Shown here: in pieces, positions 16,047 to 25,743 of the stretch
How the letters are laid out: the number at the start of each line of letters is the position of its first letter
How positions within the stretch are numbered: the stretch's first letter is position 1
NCBI RefSeq assembly: GCF_037908215.1
Contig: NZ_JBBLZC010000011.1
Coordinates: forward strand, 62,001-126,000
Reading direction: 5' to 3'
DNA length: 64,000 nt
Origin: Benzoatithermus flavus
Lineage (GTDB): Bacteria; Pseudomonadota; Alphaproteobacteria; Geminicoccales; Geminicoccaceae
The notes under the pieces: generated by a model
Database searches by the model: none
Told to the model about the DNA's origin: nothing
Seen by the model: only the letters and a program-made list of their open reading frames with translations
Made by a program: the position numbers and the translations under genes

Positions 16047-16062
16047 GTCGGCGGCCGCCGAC
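16047..16062. repeat. Perfect 16-base GC palindrome downstream of repA
   Basis: GTCGGCGGCCGCCGAC is fully self-complementary and lies 35 bases after the repA stop. It is not followed by a T-run, so it is not a classical terminator; it could be a hairpin that stalls or protects the repA mRNA. The remaining bases to 16296 hold no gene that I can support. Confidence 0.45.
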
Positions 16063-16296
16063 AGTATCTTGTCGGAGGCGAGGAGCGGGAATGCCGGCGA
16101 GCATCGTGCTGGTCTGTCCCGGTCCGGCAACGAATCCGTCACGAACAACGGAACGCGGATCGGGACGTTTCTTCCTTTCAGGCGCTGCTTTCAGTCCCGC
16201 GAACGGGACGGGGGAACTGCCGGGCAACGCCGGTGCGAACGGCCCTGCGGCCTCCCGGCGATGCGGGTCCGCCTTCCCGTGGCGGATCGGTCTCGG

Positions 16297-17115
16297 TCAA
16301 TTCACGATCGTTATCACGCCAAGCTCCTCGCCGCCGCCGACGTGCCAGTTCCAACCGTCACCATCGGCATTGCGGATCGTGGCGCGCCGGGCTCGGTTCG
16401 GCCCGGAGGCCCAGATATGGCCTTCCCATCCCTGGGGCAGCGTCTGCGTCCTGCTGACATTCCAATTGCAGATGAACAGGAAGCAGGTTTCATACTCCAC
16501 GGTGTGCGTGATGTCCCCCCGATAGGGGGAGGCCGTGGAGTCCATGTTCTCACTTTCCTCCACGACGGTTCCGTCACCCGTCCGGTTCGTCCAACAATAA
16601 TCGAAGCTCGTCCATCTCGTATCGCAAGACAGCATCTTCCATGCGGTCCTGCCGCCGCGTCGAGCGGTCATGCCGACGGTGTCGTTGGCCGGAAGGAGGA
16701 CGGCTTCCCGCCTCGGGTTGCCTTCCAGCTCCCTCCGTTTCACCTGCTCGGAGCGGTTCTGTGCGTCGATCAGCCTGGCGGGGGCCGGCCGACCGCCGGT
16801 CAACGCCCGGTATTTTTCCACGGCATCGAGACGCGCCAGGTTCTCGATCTTGACCCCATTGATGGCATCCACACTGTGCCCTTCCTGGTTTCTTGCTCGA
16901 TGCTTGGCAAGGATGATGAGCTCGCCCGGCGCCAGCTCGTGAAACTCGACCGAGCTGCCATCGGCGAAATGCAAATTGGCCAGTGGCGTATCGACCGACT
17001 TCTGCCGCCGCTGCTGGTCCGCTTGCGCGAAGCTTCCCGTCGCGAGAATGCAGGTCACGACGGCCGAGGCGAGCAGCGTTTTGTTGGCTGCACGAAGCAT
17101 GGATGTTCTGTTCAT
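16297..17115 (-). CDS. Secreted protein of unknown function beside the origin
   Basis: 272 residues from the ATG at 17115, chosen because AGGGG lies six bases upstream; an in-frame start 42 bases earlier is less likely. Signal peptide to about residue 32 (..ATGSFAQA). The mature N-terminal half has an ordinary soluble composition (SVEFHELAPGELIILAKHRA). The C-terminal half is rich in Trp, Cys, Thr and Gly (CDTRWTSFDYCWTNRTGDGT, ETCFLFICNWNVSRTQTLPQ, GWNWHVGGGEELGVI), resembling a compact disulfide-bonded beta domain. I do not recognise the family. It is a single gene facing repA. Confidence 0.7.
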   Translation of the reverse strand: MNRTSMLRAANKTLLASAVVTCILATGSFAQADQQRRQKSVDTPLANLHFADGSSVEFHELAPGELIILAKHRARNQEGHSVDAINGVKIENLARLDAVEKYRALTGGRPAPARLIDAQNRSEQVKRRELEGNPRREAVLLPANDTVGMTARRGGRTAWKMLSCDTRWTSFDYCWTNRTGDGTVVEESENMDSTASPYRGDITHTVEYETCFLFICNWNVSRTQTLPQGWEGHIWASGPNRARRATIRNADGDGWNWHVGGGEELGVITIVN

Positions 17116-17693
17116 GGATACCCCTGACACTGTATCTCTGTCTTTCCTGACCGACACCGCTCGATTTCCACCGCTCCATCACGCCGTGGCGTAGTCTCGA
17201 GCGGGATGTTCGGATCGGCTGCTTGCCCGATGTATTCGATCTCGGGAGGCATTGCTGTGAACCACTTCACAGTTCGCATCGAAATCTGGCCGGGCCTGCC
17301 CGGACGACGGCGTGTGGCCGATCGAAGTCGCGATCGCGCCGGAGGTTTGCGGCACTTCCTTGCCAGCCGATCGACCCGACGCGACGCCGTCCCGGGCGGA
17401 CGCGAGACGATGGGGAGGCCGGCCCGGGGCAGGCGCGGCACGACCTCGCTCGGGACATGACGGCTCGTGGCCTGCACCGGAATCCCCGGGCGAGCGGGGA
17501 GAGCCCGGCTTTCTCCCCGAACGGCCCCGCTACGTCGGCAGCTTCCCGTCCGGCGACCGGGACGAAGAGGGAGCCCACGGGTCGCGGGCGTCGCTCCCGG
17601 ATGCGCCTGGGCGGGTGTGACGGCTGTCACGGAGCGGGGCCGCGACGCATCGTAGAGACCGGGCCATCCCATGAAGAAGCTCGGAGGCTATCG
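17116..17693. other. Intergenic region, 578 bases, divergent promoters
   Basis: Separates the secreted-protein gene (-) from the cytochrome c gene (+). No reliable gene: the open frames here lack ribosome sites and have arginine-rich shadow composition. The one recognisable element is a CRP-like inverted repeat at 17616-17631. Confidence 0.5.
17616..17631 (+). promoter_or_regulatory. CRP-like binding site upstream of the cytochrome c gene
   Basis: TGTGACGGCTGTCACG matches TGTGA-N6-TCAC, the core of the CRP consensus TGTGA-N6-TCACA, with one deviating end base. It lies 63 bases before the cytochrome c start, a reasonable position for an activator site. Alphaproteobacterial CRP/FNR relatives have varied specificities, so the regulator is inferred. 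Confidence 0.45.
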
Positions 17694-18197
17694 ATGCGAT
17701 CGAAGACCCTGATCCTGACGCTCGGCCTTGCGGCCATGCTGCCGATACCGACCGGCGCGGCACGTGCCGCGGACGAGGCCACGCTGCGCCGCGGCGCCTA
17801 TCTCGCCAGGATCATGGATTGCGCCGGTTGCCATACCCAGGGCGCTCTGATCGGGCAACCCGATCCGAAGCGGCACCTCGCCGGTTCGGATATCGGCTTC
17901 GGCATTCCGGGGCTCGGCGTGTTCTACCCACGCAACCTCACGCCCGACCCGGAGACGGGCCTGGGCGCCTGGAGCGAGGTCGACATCGTGCGCGCCGTGC
18001 GCACCGGCCAGCGCCCGGACGGCCGCGAGCTGGCGCCGGCGATGCCCTGGCGCTCCTACGCCGCGCTCAGCGACGCGGATGCGGCAGCGCTCGCCGCCTA
18101 TCTCAAGAGCCTCGAGCCGGTCCGCAACGAAGTGCCGCCGATCGCCGGCCCGTCGGAGAAGCCGGCAGCGCCCTATCTCACGGTCGCCGTGCCGTAG
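17694..18197 (+). CDS. Periplasmic monoheme cytochrome c
   Basis: 167 residues. Signal peptide to about residue 26 (..ARAAD), heme-binding CAGCH at 43-47 and a probable Met ligand in APAMPW (~116). The C-terminal ALSDADAAALAAYLKSLEPV is the standard cytochrome c end helix. The layout (YPRNLTPDPETGLGAWSE, ...RTGQRPDGRELAPAMPW) is that of cytochromes that accept electrons from periplasmic alcohol or aldehyde dehydrogenases. GGAGG lies 8 bases before the ATG, supporting this start. It converges on the polyol operon, so a link to sugar-alcohol oxidation is possible but not shown. Confidence 0.88.
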   Translation: MRSKTLILTLGLAAMLPIPTGAARAADEATLRRGAYLARIMDCAGCHTQGALIGQPDPKRHLAGSDIGFGIPGLGVFYPRNLTPDPETGLGAWSEVDIVRAVRTGQRPDGRELAPAMPWRSYAALSDADAAALAAYLKSLEPVRNEVPPIAGPSEKPAAPYLTVAVP

Positions 18198-18208
18198 GGC
18201 CGCCCGCC

Positions 18209-18784
18209 TCAGGTGCGCTCGGGCAGGAGGTCCAGGGGCTCCTGACGCAGCGCCCGCGCGAGCCGTGCGGTGTCGATACCGCGCGTGTAGCCCCAGCGCT
18301 CGGCGACCGGATCGGTCCCCGGCGGCAGGGGCCACTCGCCCGGCCAGAAGGTCTCGGCGGCAAGCCCGCCGGGACCGGCGCGGAGCCCGGCCAGCTCCAC
18401 GGCCTCGGCTTCGGTCTGGCCGCGGAGATGCTGGGCGAGATCGACGGCGCGTTTCGCGTAATCGGGATGGAGCAGCCCGAAGTCCGGCGTGTACTGATGA
18501 TCGAAGATCGGGGCATGCTCGCGACCGTCGTTCCGAACGAGGAGGACGGTGTCGGGTGGGATCAGCACCCGTGCGCCGGGGAAGAACATGTCGCCGGTCG
18601 CCCGTGCTCCGGCATAGCAGCGGACGCCGAGGCCGCCGGCCAGATAGCCTTCGATCGGGCGGGGCAAGGTGCAGCCCGCGGCGAAGCGCTGGAAGTAGTC
18701 GACGACGGCGCGGACGAAAGCATCGTCGCGCCGGAGATCGCCCGTGTTCAGCGCCTGGACCAGCGCGCCCGAGCCCTCCGCCAT
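18209..18784 (-). CDS. Degenerate DUF6036/nucleotidyltransferase-like protein
   Basis: 191 residues. The segment EGYLAGGLGVRCYAGARATG, then FDHQYTPDFGLLHPDYAKRAVDL, resembles DUF6036-type nucleotidyltransferase-fold proteins (pattern AGG.AV..Y.G.RAT.DVD ... FD..Y...F.L.H.DY). The metal-binding Asp pair expected after RAT is absent here (GDMFF), and the usual PxDLAxSK block is replaced by EAEAVELAGL. It is therefore probably catalytically inactive or divergent. It follows the HAD phosphatase gene by 63 bases and is the last gene of the minus-strand polyol operon. Assignment is from remembered motifs only; moderate to low certainty. Confidence 0.6.
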   Translation of the reverse strand: MAEGSGALVQALNTGDLRRDDAFVRAVVDYFQRFAAGCTLPRPIEGYLAGGLGVRCYAGARATGDMFFPGARVLIPPDTVLLVRNDGREHAPIFDHQYTPDFGLLHPDYAKRAVDLAQHLRGQTEAEAVELAGLRAGPGGLAAETFWPGEWPLPPGTDPVAERWGYTRGIDTARLARALRQEPLDLLPERT

Positions 18785-18847
18785 CGGCAGAGATGCCCTG
18801 CCGCGAGCCGGCCCGCAACGGCGACCGCACCGAGAGCGCCGGCGCGC

Positions 18848-19528
18848 TCAGCCCGTCAGCAGCGTCTCCAGGATCGCTCGCAGCGCCGCCATGTCGCGGG
18901 CGACGTGGTCGGCGCCGCAGGCCAGAAGCCGCGGCGCGTGGTCGGCGGTGTCGACGTGCCCGCCGCCGGTGAAGCCGATCACGGTCATGCCGGCGGCCCT
19001 GCCGGCGCGCACGCCGGCTTCGCTGTCCTCGACCACGACGGTCCGGGCCGGTGCCGTGTCCATGACGACAGCGGCGTGGAGGAAGAGGTCGGGTGCCGGC
19101 TTGCCGCGGGCGACCATGCTCGAGCTGAAGAGGTGCGGGGCGAAGCGGTCGTAGAGGCCCGTGATCTCGAGCGAGCGGCGGATGCGCTCGGGATGGCTGG
19201 AGGAGGCGACGCAGTACCTTGCCGGCAGCCAGTCGAGAAGGGCCGCGATCCCCGGCATCGGCGCGAGCTCGCGCTCGAACGCCGCGAGGAGCGAGTCGCG
19301 CAAGCGCTCGCGAAAGTGCGGGGGCAGAGGCCTTGCCAGCGCCGCCTCCACCGCGCGCATCATGTCGGGCGTGCTGATGCCGAGGAATCGGTTGCGCACC
19401 TCCTCGGCCGAGATCGGGTAGCCGGCCCGGGTCAGGCTCTCGGCGGTGATGCGGCAACTGATCGGCTCGCTGTCGACCAGCACCCCGTCCATGTCGAAGA
19501 CGACGAGATCGACGGCGCGGCCGGCCAC
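18848..19528 (-). CDS. HAD-superfamily sugar phosphatase / phosphoglucomutase-like
   Basis: 226 residues. HAD motif I is DMDGVLVDSE (residues ~11-20), motif II the Ser in CVASSSH, motif III Lys in RGKPAPDLF, and motif IV VVEDSEAGVRAG. The helical cap after motif I marks subfamily IA (beta-phosphoglucomutase-like). It follows smoS by 9 bases in the polyol operon, as in Rhodobacter-type smo clusters; dephosphorylation of a sugar or polyol phosphate by-product is the likely role, substrate unproven. Confidence 0.85.
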   Translation of the reverse strand: MAGRAVDLVVFDMDGVLVDSEPISCRITAESLTRAGYPISAEEVRNRFLGISTPDMMRAVEAALARPLPPHFRERLRDSLLAAFERELAPMPGIAALLDWLPARYCVASSSHPERIRRSLEITGLYDRFAPHLFSSSMVARGKPAPDLFLHAAVVMDTAPARTVVVEDSEAGVRAGRAAGMTVIGFTGGGHVDTADHAPRLLACGADHVARDMAALRAILETLLTG

Positions 19529-19537
19529 CGGGACGCC

Positions 19538-20308
19538 TCAGCTCATCCAGTTGCCGCCGTCGACGTTGAGTGTCTGGGCGACGATGTAGTCGGCATCGGC
19601 CGAGGCGAGGAACACGGCGGCACCCACCATGTCCTCGGGCCGGCCCATCCGGCCATAGGGCACGGCTGCGCCGACCCGGCGCTTCTTTTCGCCGATGGGC
19701 AGGTTTTCGTATTTCGCGAACAGGGCGTCGACATGGTCCCACATCGGCGTGTCGACCACGCCGGGAGCGATGCCGTTGACGTTGATCTTATACTTGATGA
19801 GGTCGAGGCCGGCACTCTGGGTGATGCTGATCACGGCGGCCTTGGTGGCGCAGTAGACCGCGACCAGGGCCTCGCCGCGCCGGCCGGCCTGGCTCGAGAA
19901 GTTGATGATCTTGCCGCCGCGGCCCTGCTTCACCATTTGCGCCGCCGCCGCCTGCAGCGTGAAGAGCAGGCCCTTCACGTTGACGGCGAACTGCTTGTCG
20001 AAGCTCTCCTCGGTGATCTCGAGGATCGGCGCCATGTCGAAGATCCCGGCATTGTTCACCAGGATGTCGAGCGAGCCTGCCTTCTCGACGACCGTTTCGA
20101 TCGCGGCGTCGATGGAATCCCTCCTGGTCACATCCAGCCGCACGGCGAAGGCGCCGCGGCCGATCTCGTTCGCGAGGGCCTCGGCCTCGTCTGCGAGGAG
20201 GTCGGCCACGACCACGCGCGCGCCCTCGTCGGCATAGCGGCGGGCGATGGCGGCACCGATGCCGCGCGCCCCGCCGGTGATCAGCGCTACCTTGTTCTCG
20301 AGCTTCAT
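19538..20308 (-). CDS. smoS: Sorbitol (galactitol) dehydrogenase, SDR family, SmoS
   Basis: 256 residues, the same length as Rhodobacter SmoS, and closely similar throughout as recalled. NAD site TGGARGIG (11-18), NNAG, and catalytic Ser with Tyr-x-x-x-Lys in AVYCATKAA. The block SQAGRRGEALV and the C-terminal DADYIVAQTLNVDGGNWMS are hallmark stretches of sorbitol dehydrogenases. It oxidises D-sorbitol to D-fructose, and family members also convert galactitol to D-tagatose. ATG at 20308 is chosen over an upstream in-frame start. It ends 9 bases before the HAD gene. Confidence 0.92.
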   Translation of the reverse strand: MKLENKVALITGGARGIGAAIARRYADEGARVVVADLLADEAEALANEIGRGAFAVRLDVTRRDSIDAAIETVVEKAGSLDILVNNAGIFDMAPILEITEESFDKQFAVNVKGLLFTLQAAAAQMVKQGRGGKIINFSSQAGRRGEALVAVYCATKAAVISITQSAGLDLIKYKINVNGIAPGVVDTPMWDHVDALFAKYENLPIGEKKRRVGAAVPYGRMGRPEDMVGAAVFLASADADYIVAQTLNVDGGNWMS

Positions 20309-20318
20309 CCGAATCGCC

Positions 20319-21092
20319 TTACCAGCAGGTGTAGCCGCCATCGGCGAGCACGATGCTGCCGGTGAGCAGGCTCGACGCATCCGAGGCCAGGAACAGCACG
20401 GTGGAGGCGATCTCGTCCGGCTGGCCGACCCGGCCCATGGGCGTCATCTCGATCCAGGTCGGGTACATGGACTGGTCCTCCATCCCGAACCGGGTGAGCG
20501 GGGTCTCGATGTAGGTGGGGGCCACCGCGTTGACGCGCACACCGCGCTGCGCCCATTCGCAGGCGAGCGATTTCGTGAGGTGGTGCACGGCGGCCTTGGA
20601 GGCGTTGTAGAACGACTGCGGCTGCGGCTTGTTGACGATGAAGCCCGACATCGAGCCGATGTTGACGATCGAGCCCTTGCCCTTCGCCAGCATCTGCCGG
20701 CCGAAGGCACGGCAGCACCAGAAGACGCCATCGAGATTGACGTCCATGTGGAAGCGCCAGTGCTCGTCGCTGGTGTCCTCGGCCCTGACGTTGCTCTTGG
20801 CGACCCCGGCGTTGTTGACCAGGACGTCGGCGGGGCCGAGCTCACGTCCGACGCGGGCCGCGATCTCGTCCACCTGCGCCGACTTCGTCACGTCGAGCAC
20901 CATCGGCACGGCCCGAAGGCCCAGCCCCTTCAGCTCCTGCGCCGCGGCCTCGGCGCGCTCGCCCAGGAGATCGGTCACGACCACCGTGGCCCCGGCCTCG
21001 CCGAGCGCTTGCGCGCAAGCCAAGCCGATGCCCTGGCCGGCGCCGGTGACGACGGCGACACGACCCTTGAGGTCGTATTTCTCGAGATACAT
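20319..21092 (-). CDS. Polyol dehydrogenase, SDR family (galactitol dehydrogenase-like)
   Basis: 257 residues. Rossmann motif TGAGQGIG, NNAG, the Ser of GSMSGFIVNKPQPQ and catalytic YNASK. The run FWCCRAFGRQMLAKG, GSMSGFIVN and the end LADGGYT.W match the Rhodobacter galactitol dehydrogenase (which forms L-tagatose) better than other SDRs I recall. It lies between smoK and smoS with very short gaps, so it is co-expressed with the polyol importer. D-arabitol or xylitol are alternative substrates. Confidence 0.85.
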   Translation of the reverse strand: MYLEKYDLKGRVAVVTGAGQGIGLACAQALGEAGATVVVTDLLGERAEAAAQELKGLGLRAVPMVLDVTKSAQVDEIAARVGRELGPADVLVNNAGVAKSNVRAEDTSDEHWRFHMDVNLDGVFWCCRAFGRQMLAKGKGSIVNIGSMSGFIVNKPQPQSFYNASKAAVHHLTKSLACEWAQRGVRVNAVAPTYIETPLTRFGMEDQSMYPTWIEMTPMGRVGQPDEIASTVLFLASDASSLLTGSIVLADGGYTCW

Positions 21093-21107
21093 CGTCGCTG
21101 GTTCCCT

Positions 21108-22241
<1,134 letters not shown>

Positions 22242-22259
22242 GGGCTTGCTCCTGCCTTC

Positions 22260-23081
22260 CTACTTGACGGCGCCGAAGGTGAGGCCGCGCACGAGCTGGC
22301 GCTGGCTCATCCAGCCGAAGACCAGGATCGGGGCGATGGCGACCGTGGAGGCGGCCGAGAGTTTCGCCCAGAACAGACCCTCGGGGGCGGAGAAGGAGGC
22401 GATGAAGGTGGTGAGCGGTGCGGCGTTCGAGGCGGTGAGGTTGAGGCTCCAGAAGGCCTCGTTCCAGCACAGGATGATCGAAAGCAGCGCCGTGGAGGCG
22501 ATGCCGGGAAGGGACAGCGGCATGAGCAGCAGCCAGACCTCCTGCTTGGGCCTGGCCCCGTCCATCCGGCCGGCCTCCAGGATGTCCTTGGGCACCTCCT
22601 TGAAGAAGGTGTAGAGCATCCAGACCACGATCGGCAGGTTCATCAGCGTGTAGACGACGACGAGCCCCCAGCGCGTGTCGATCGCACCGGTGTTCTTGAA
22701 CAGAAGGTAGATCGGCACCAGCACCCCCACGGCCGGCATCATCTTGGTCGAGAGCATCCAAAGGAGCAGGTCCTTGGTGCGCTTGCCGGGGAAGAACGCC
22801 ATGGCGTAGGAGGCGGGCACGGCGATCAGGATGGCAAGCGCGGTGGCCGCGAACGAGACGACGATGCTGTTGAGCGCGAAATGGACGTAGTCGGCGCGCT
22901 CGCGCACGGTGATGTAGTTCTCGATCGTCGGCGTGAAGAACAGGTCGGGCGGCGTCTTGATCGCCTCGATCTCGGTCTTGAAGCTGGTCAGGACCATCCA
23001 GAAGATCGGAAAGAAGATCAAGAAGGCGGCGAGCCAGCCGACGATGGTGAGGATCAGTTTGTCGCGGGTCTTGCGCTGCAT
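22260..23081 (-). CDS. smoG: Polyol ABC transporter permease SmoG
   Basis: 273 residues, six membrane segments, MalG type, with the EAA loop EVPKDILEAGRMDGARPKQE that contacts the ATPase. ATG at 23081 is chosen because GAGGAGA lies 7 bases upstream; an in-frame start 33 bases earlier would overlap smoF. Forms the translocation channel with SmoF. The C-terminus GLTFGAVK is typical of this group. Confidence 0.92.
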   Translation of the reverse strand: MQRKTRDKLILTIVGWLAAFLIFFPIFWMVLTSFKTEIEAIKTPPDLFFTPTIENYITVRERADYVHFALNSIVVSFAATALAILIAVPASYAMAFFPGKRTKDLLLWMLSTKMMPAVGVLVPIYLLFKNTGAIDTRWGLVVVYTLMNLPIVVWMLYTFFKEVPKDILEAGRMDGARPKQEVWLLLMPLSLPGIASTALLSIILCWNEAFWSLNLTASNAAPLTTFIASFSAPEGLFWAKLSAASTVAIAPILVFGWMSQRQLVRGLTFGAVK

Positions 23082-23091
23082 GGCCGTCTCC

Positions 23092-24009
23092 TCACTCGGC
23101 GACGTTCTTGGCAATCGCGCGGACCAGGAAGGCCGCGACGATGTTGGCGAGCACGACGGCGATCATGCCGCCGGCGGACGCCATGCCGACGTCGAATTCG
23201 AGGAGCGCCCGCTGGTAGACCAGAAAGGCGAGGTTGGTGGAAGCGAGGCCGGGACCGCCCGAGGTCGTGACCAGGATCTCGGCGAAGACCGAGAGCAGGA
23301 AGATGGTCTCGATCATGATGACGACGCTGATGGCGCGGGCGAGGTGCGGCAGGATGATGAAGAAGAACATCGCGAACGGTCCCGCACCGTCCATGCGCGC
23401 CGCCTCTTTCTGCTCGTTGTCGAGCGACTGGATGGCGGTGAGCAGGATCAGAAGGGCGAAGGGCAGCCACTGCCAGGCGACGATGATGATCACCGAGGTG
23501 AGCGGCAGGTTGCCGAAGAAATCGACCGGCGGGAACCCGAGCGAGCGCGCGACGAAGGCGAACAGGCCGTTCACCGGGTGCATCAGCATGTTCTTCCAGA
23601 TGAGGGCGCTCACCGTCGGCATGACGAAGAACGGAGCGATGGCGAGCAGGCGCGCCACGCCGCGGCCCCAGAACTCCTGATCGAACAGCACGGCGAGCAG
23701 CGTGCCGAGCCCCACCGTGATCACGAGCACCCAGAACACGAGGTAGAGGGTGTTCAGCATCGCCGTCCACAAGGACGGGTCGGTGAGGAGGTAGCGGTAG
23801 TTGTCGAGCCCGGCGAACCCGGAGAGCATCGGGTTCAGGAGGTTGTAGTACTGGAACGAGAACCATAAGGTCATCGCCAGCGGCACGATCATCCACAAGA
23901 ACAGGAGACCGACCGAAGGGGCCAGCAAAGGCAGCGTGTTGACGCTGCGACGGCTGCGCCCGCCGGCCGGAGCGGCGGCAGGGGCGGTGACGGTGGTGCT
24001 GCTCGCCAT
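23092..24009 (-). CDS. smoF: Polyol ABC transporter permease SmoF
   Basis: 305 residues, MalF-type permease with six membrane segments after a Ala/Pro-rich cytoplasmic tail. The EAA loop is LDNEQKEAARMDGAGPFAMF. The N-terminal LPLLAPSVGLLFLWMIVPLAMTLWFSF is the usual first helix. It follows the binding-protein gene by 83 bases and precedes smoG by 10, in the standard order E-F-G-K. Confidence 0.92.
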   Translation of the reverse strand: MASSTTVTAPAAAPAGGRSRRSVNTLPLLAPSVGLLFLWMIVPLAMTLWFSFQYYNLLNPMLSGFAGLDNYRYLLTDPSLWTAMLNTLYLVFWVLVITVGLGTLLAVLFDQEFWGRGVARLLAIAPFFVMPTVSALIWKNMLMHPVNGLFAFVARSLGFPPVDFFGNLPLTSVIIIVAWQWLPFALLILLTAIQSLDNEQKEAARMDGAGPFAMFFFIILPHLARAISVVIMIETIFLLSVFAEILVTTSGGPGLASTNLAFLVYQRALLEFDVGMASAGGMIAVVLANIVAAFLVRAIAKNVAE

Positions 24010-24092
24010 GGAGGGGCCTCCCGGCTCTCCTTCGGGTAAGGGTCGCCGGCGGGCGGTGGGGGATGCCCGCCTGCCGGCGACGGGGCAGAGGC

Positions 24093-25403
24093 CTACTTGA
24101 TGTAGCCGGCCTGCTTCATGGTGCGCTCGGTGGCGCGCTGCGCGGTCTCGAGCGCCTGGTCGACCGTGACCTGACCTGCGAGGGCCGCGGCGATCTGCTG
24201 GCCGACCGTGGTGCCGATGCCCTGGAACTCGGGAATGGCGACATACTGGATGCCGACATAGGGCACCGGGTCCTTGGTCGGGTGCGTGATGTCGGCGTTG
24301 GCGATCGACTCGTAGACCACCTTTGCGAAGGGTGCTGCCTTCTGGTACTCGGGGTTATCGTAGGTCGATTTCCGCGTACCCGGAGGTGCCGAGACCCAGC
24401 CTTCGGTCTCGCCGACGAGCTTCACGTAGTCCTTGGAGGTCGCCCACTTCACGAACGACTTCGCGGCCTCGACCTTCTTCGAGGACGAGGGGATGCCGAG
24501 CGCCCAGGCCCAGAACCAACCGCTGCCGTTGCTCGTGACCTCGACCGGGGCCGGGGCGAAGGCGGTCTTGTCGGCGACCTTGCTTTCCTTGGGGTTGTAG
24601 ATGTAGCCCGCGGCCGAGGTGGCGTCGACCCAGAGCGCGCAGTGGCCGGTGGCGAACAGCGCCCGGTTCTCGTTGTGGCCGTTGGCGGTGGCCCCCGGCG
24701 GCCCGTAGGCCTGCATGGTCTTGACGTAGTAGGTGATCGCCTTCTTCCACGGCTCGCTGGTGAGCTGCGGCTGCCATTTCTCGTCGAACCAGCGGCCGCC
24801 GAACGCGTTCACCATCGGTCCGACGAAGGCCATGTTCTCGCCCCAGCCGGGCTTGCCGCGCTGGCAGAAGCCGTACTGCTCCTTCGACTTGTCGGTGAGC
24901 TTCGCTGCGAACTCGGCGAGCTGGGTGTAGGTCGGCTTCTCCGGCATCTGGATGCCGGCAGCGTCGAACAGATCCTTGCGGTAGAAGGTGAACGAGCTCT
25001 CGGCGTAGAACGGCACGGCGTAGAGCTTGCCGTTGGCGGAAAGCCCGTCCTTCACCGTCTTGATCATGTCGGCGTAGTCGTAGTCCTCGCCGAGATCGTC
25101 CAGGCTGTCGAGCCAGCCTTGCTTGCCCCAGATCGGCGCCTCGTAGGAGCCGATGGTGATGATGTCGAACTGGCCGCCCTTGGTGGCGATGTCGGTGGTC
25201 ACGCGCTGGCGCAGCACGTTCTCCTCGAGCACCACCCAGTTCAGCTTGTTGCCGGTGGCCTGCTCCCACTTCGGCGCCAGCTTCTGCATGATGATCATGT
25301 CGGAGTTGTTGACCGTGGCGATGGTCAAGGTCTCCGCGTGCGCCATGGCGGTGGCGCCCAAGAGGGCGGCGGTGAGCGCTGCCGCGAGCCGCGACATCTT
25401 CAT
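24093..25403 (-). CDS. smoE: Polyol-binding periplasmic protein SmoE
   Basis: 436 residues, extracellular solute-binding protein family 1. Signal peptide MKMSRLAAALTAALLGATAM with cleavage after AHA (~residue 22). The mature start ETLTIATVNNSDMIIMQKL and the FYAESSFTFYRKDLFDAAG and GHCALWVDATSAAGYI segments are typical of sorbitol/mannitol-binding members. ATG at 25403 is preceded by GGGGAG. It is the first gene of the operon, and a palindromic regulator site lies 28-60 bases upstream. Confidence 0.92.
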   Translation of the reverse strand: MKMSRLAAALTAALLGATAMAHAETLTIATVNNSDMIIMQKLAPKWEQATGNKLNWVVLEENVLRQRVTTDIATKGGQFDIITIGSYEAPIWGKQGWLDSLDDLGEDYDYADMIKTVKDGLSANGKLYAVPFYAESSFTFYRKDLFDAAGIQMPEKPTYTQLAEFAAKLTDKSKEQYGFCQRGKPGWGENMAFVGPMVNAFGGRWFDEKWQPQLTSEPWKKAITYYVKTMQAYGPPGATANGHNENRALFATGHCALWVDATSAAGYIYNPKESKVADKTAFAPAPVEVTSNGSGWFWAWALGIPSSSKKVEAAKSFVKWATSKDYVKLVGETEGWVSAPPGTRKSTYDNPEYQKAAPFAKVVYESIANADITHPTKDPVPYVGIQYVAIPEFQGIGTTVGQQIAAALAGQVTVDQALETAQRATERTMKQAGYIK

Positions 25404-25743
25404 GACGGTGAGATCTCCCCGATCGTTGCTGAGCATATGCTCGGCTCATGAGCAATTAGCAGCAAACGGTGACGTCCTGTCAAGCGGCTCGGTGCTCGCC
25501 CACTGGAGGTGTCAGGCGAAGAGGCCGCACGGCGCGAGGCAGCTCGCCGGCGTCGCTGGGAGCGGCAGGCATGCCGGTTGGCCGGGTCCTGGCCGACACC
25601 GAACATGTTGGTCGTTGAATCCGTTGTCTTTCTCGCATGCGTTCGGGCAATTTCGCGTTCGAGGCGCGCGATTCCCGCCGTGCGGCCAGCCCATGGCCGG
25701 ACCTGGAATACCATCCTGGCCGACGCTCGCGGACGAGACGGGG
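25404..25743. other. Intergenic region, 340 bases, between smoE and the regulator
   Basis: Holds the candidate operator at 25431-25463. The remainder (25470-25743) is GC-rich with no supported gene; the regulator gene ends at 25744 and is read on the same strand towards smoE. Confidence 0.5.
25431..25463. promoter_or_regulatory. Candidate SmoC operator upstream of smoE
   Basis: Two perfect palindromes lie side by side: GAGCATATGCTC (25431-25442) and GCTCATGAGC (25444-25453). The stretch ATGCTC-N10-CAATTAGCAGC (25437-25463) recurs with few changes at 26739-26765 in front of the divergent sugar-kinase gene. The position and repetition fit the binding site of the SorC-family regulator encoded between them. 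Confidence 0.6.
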
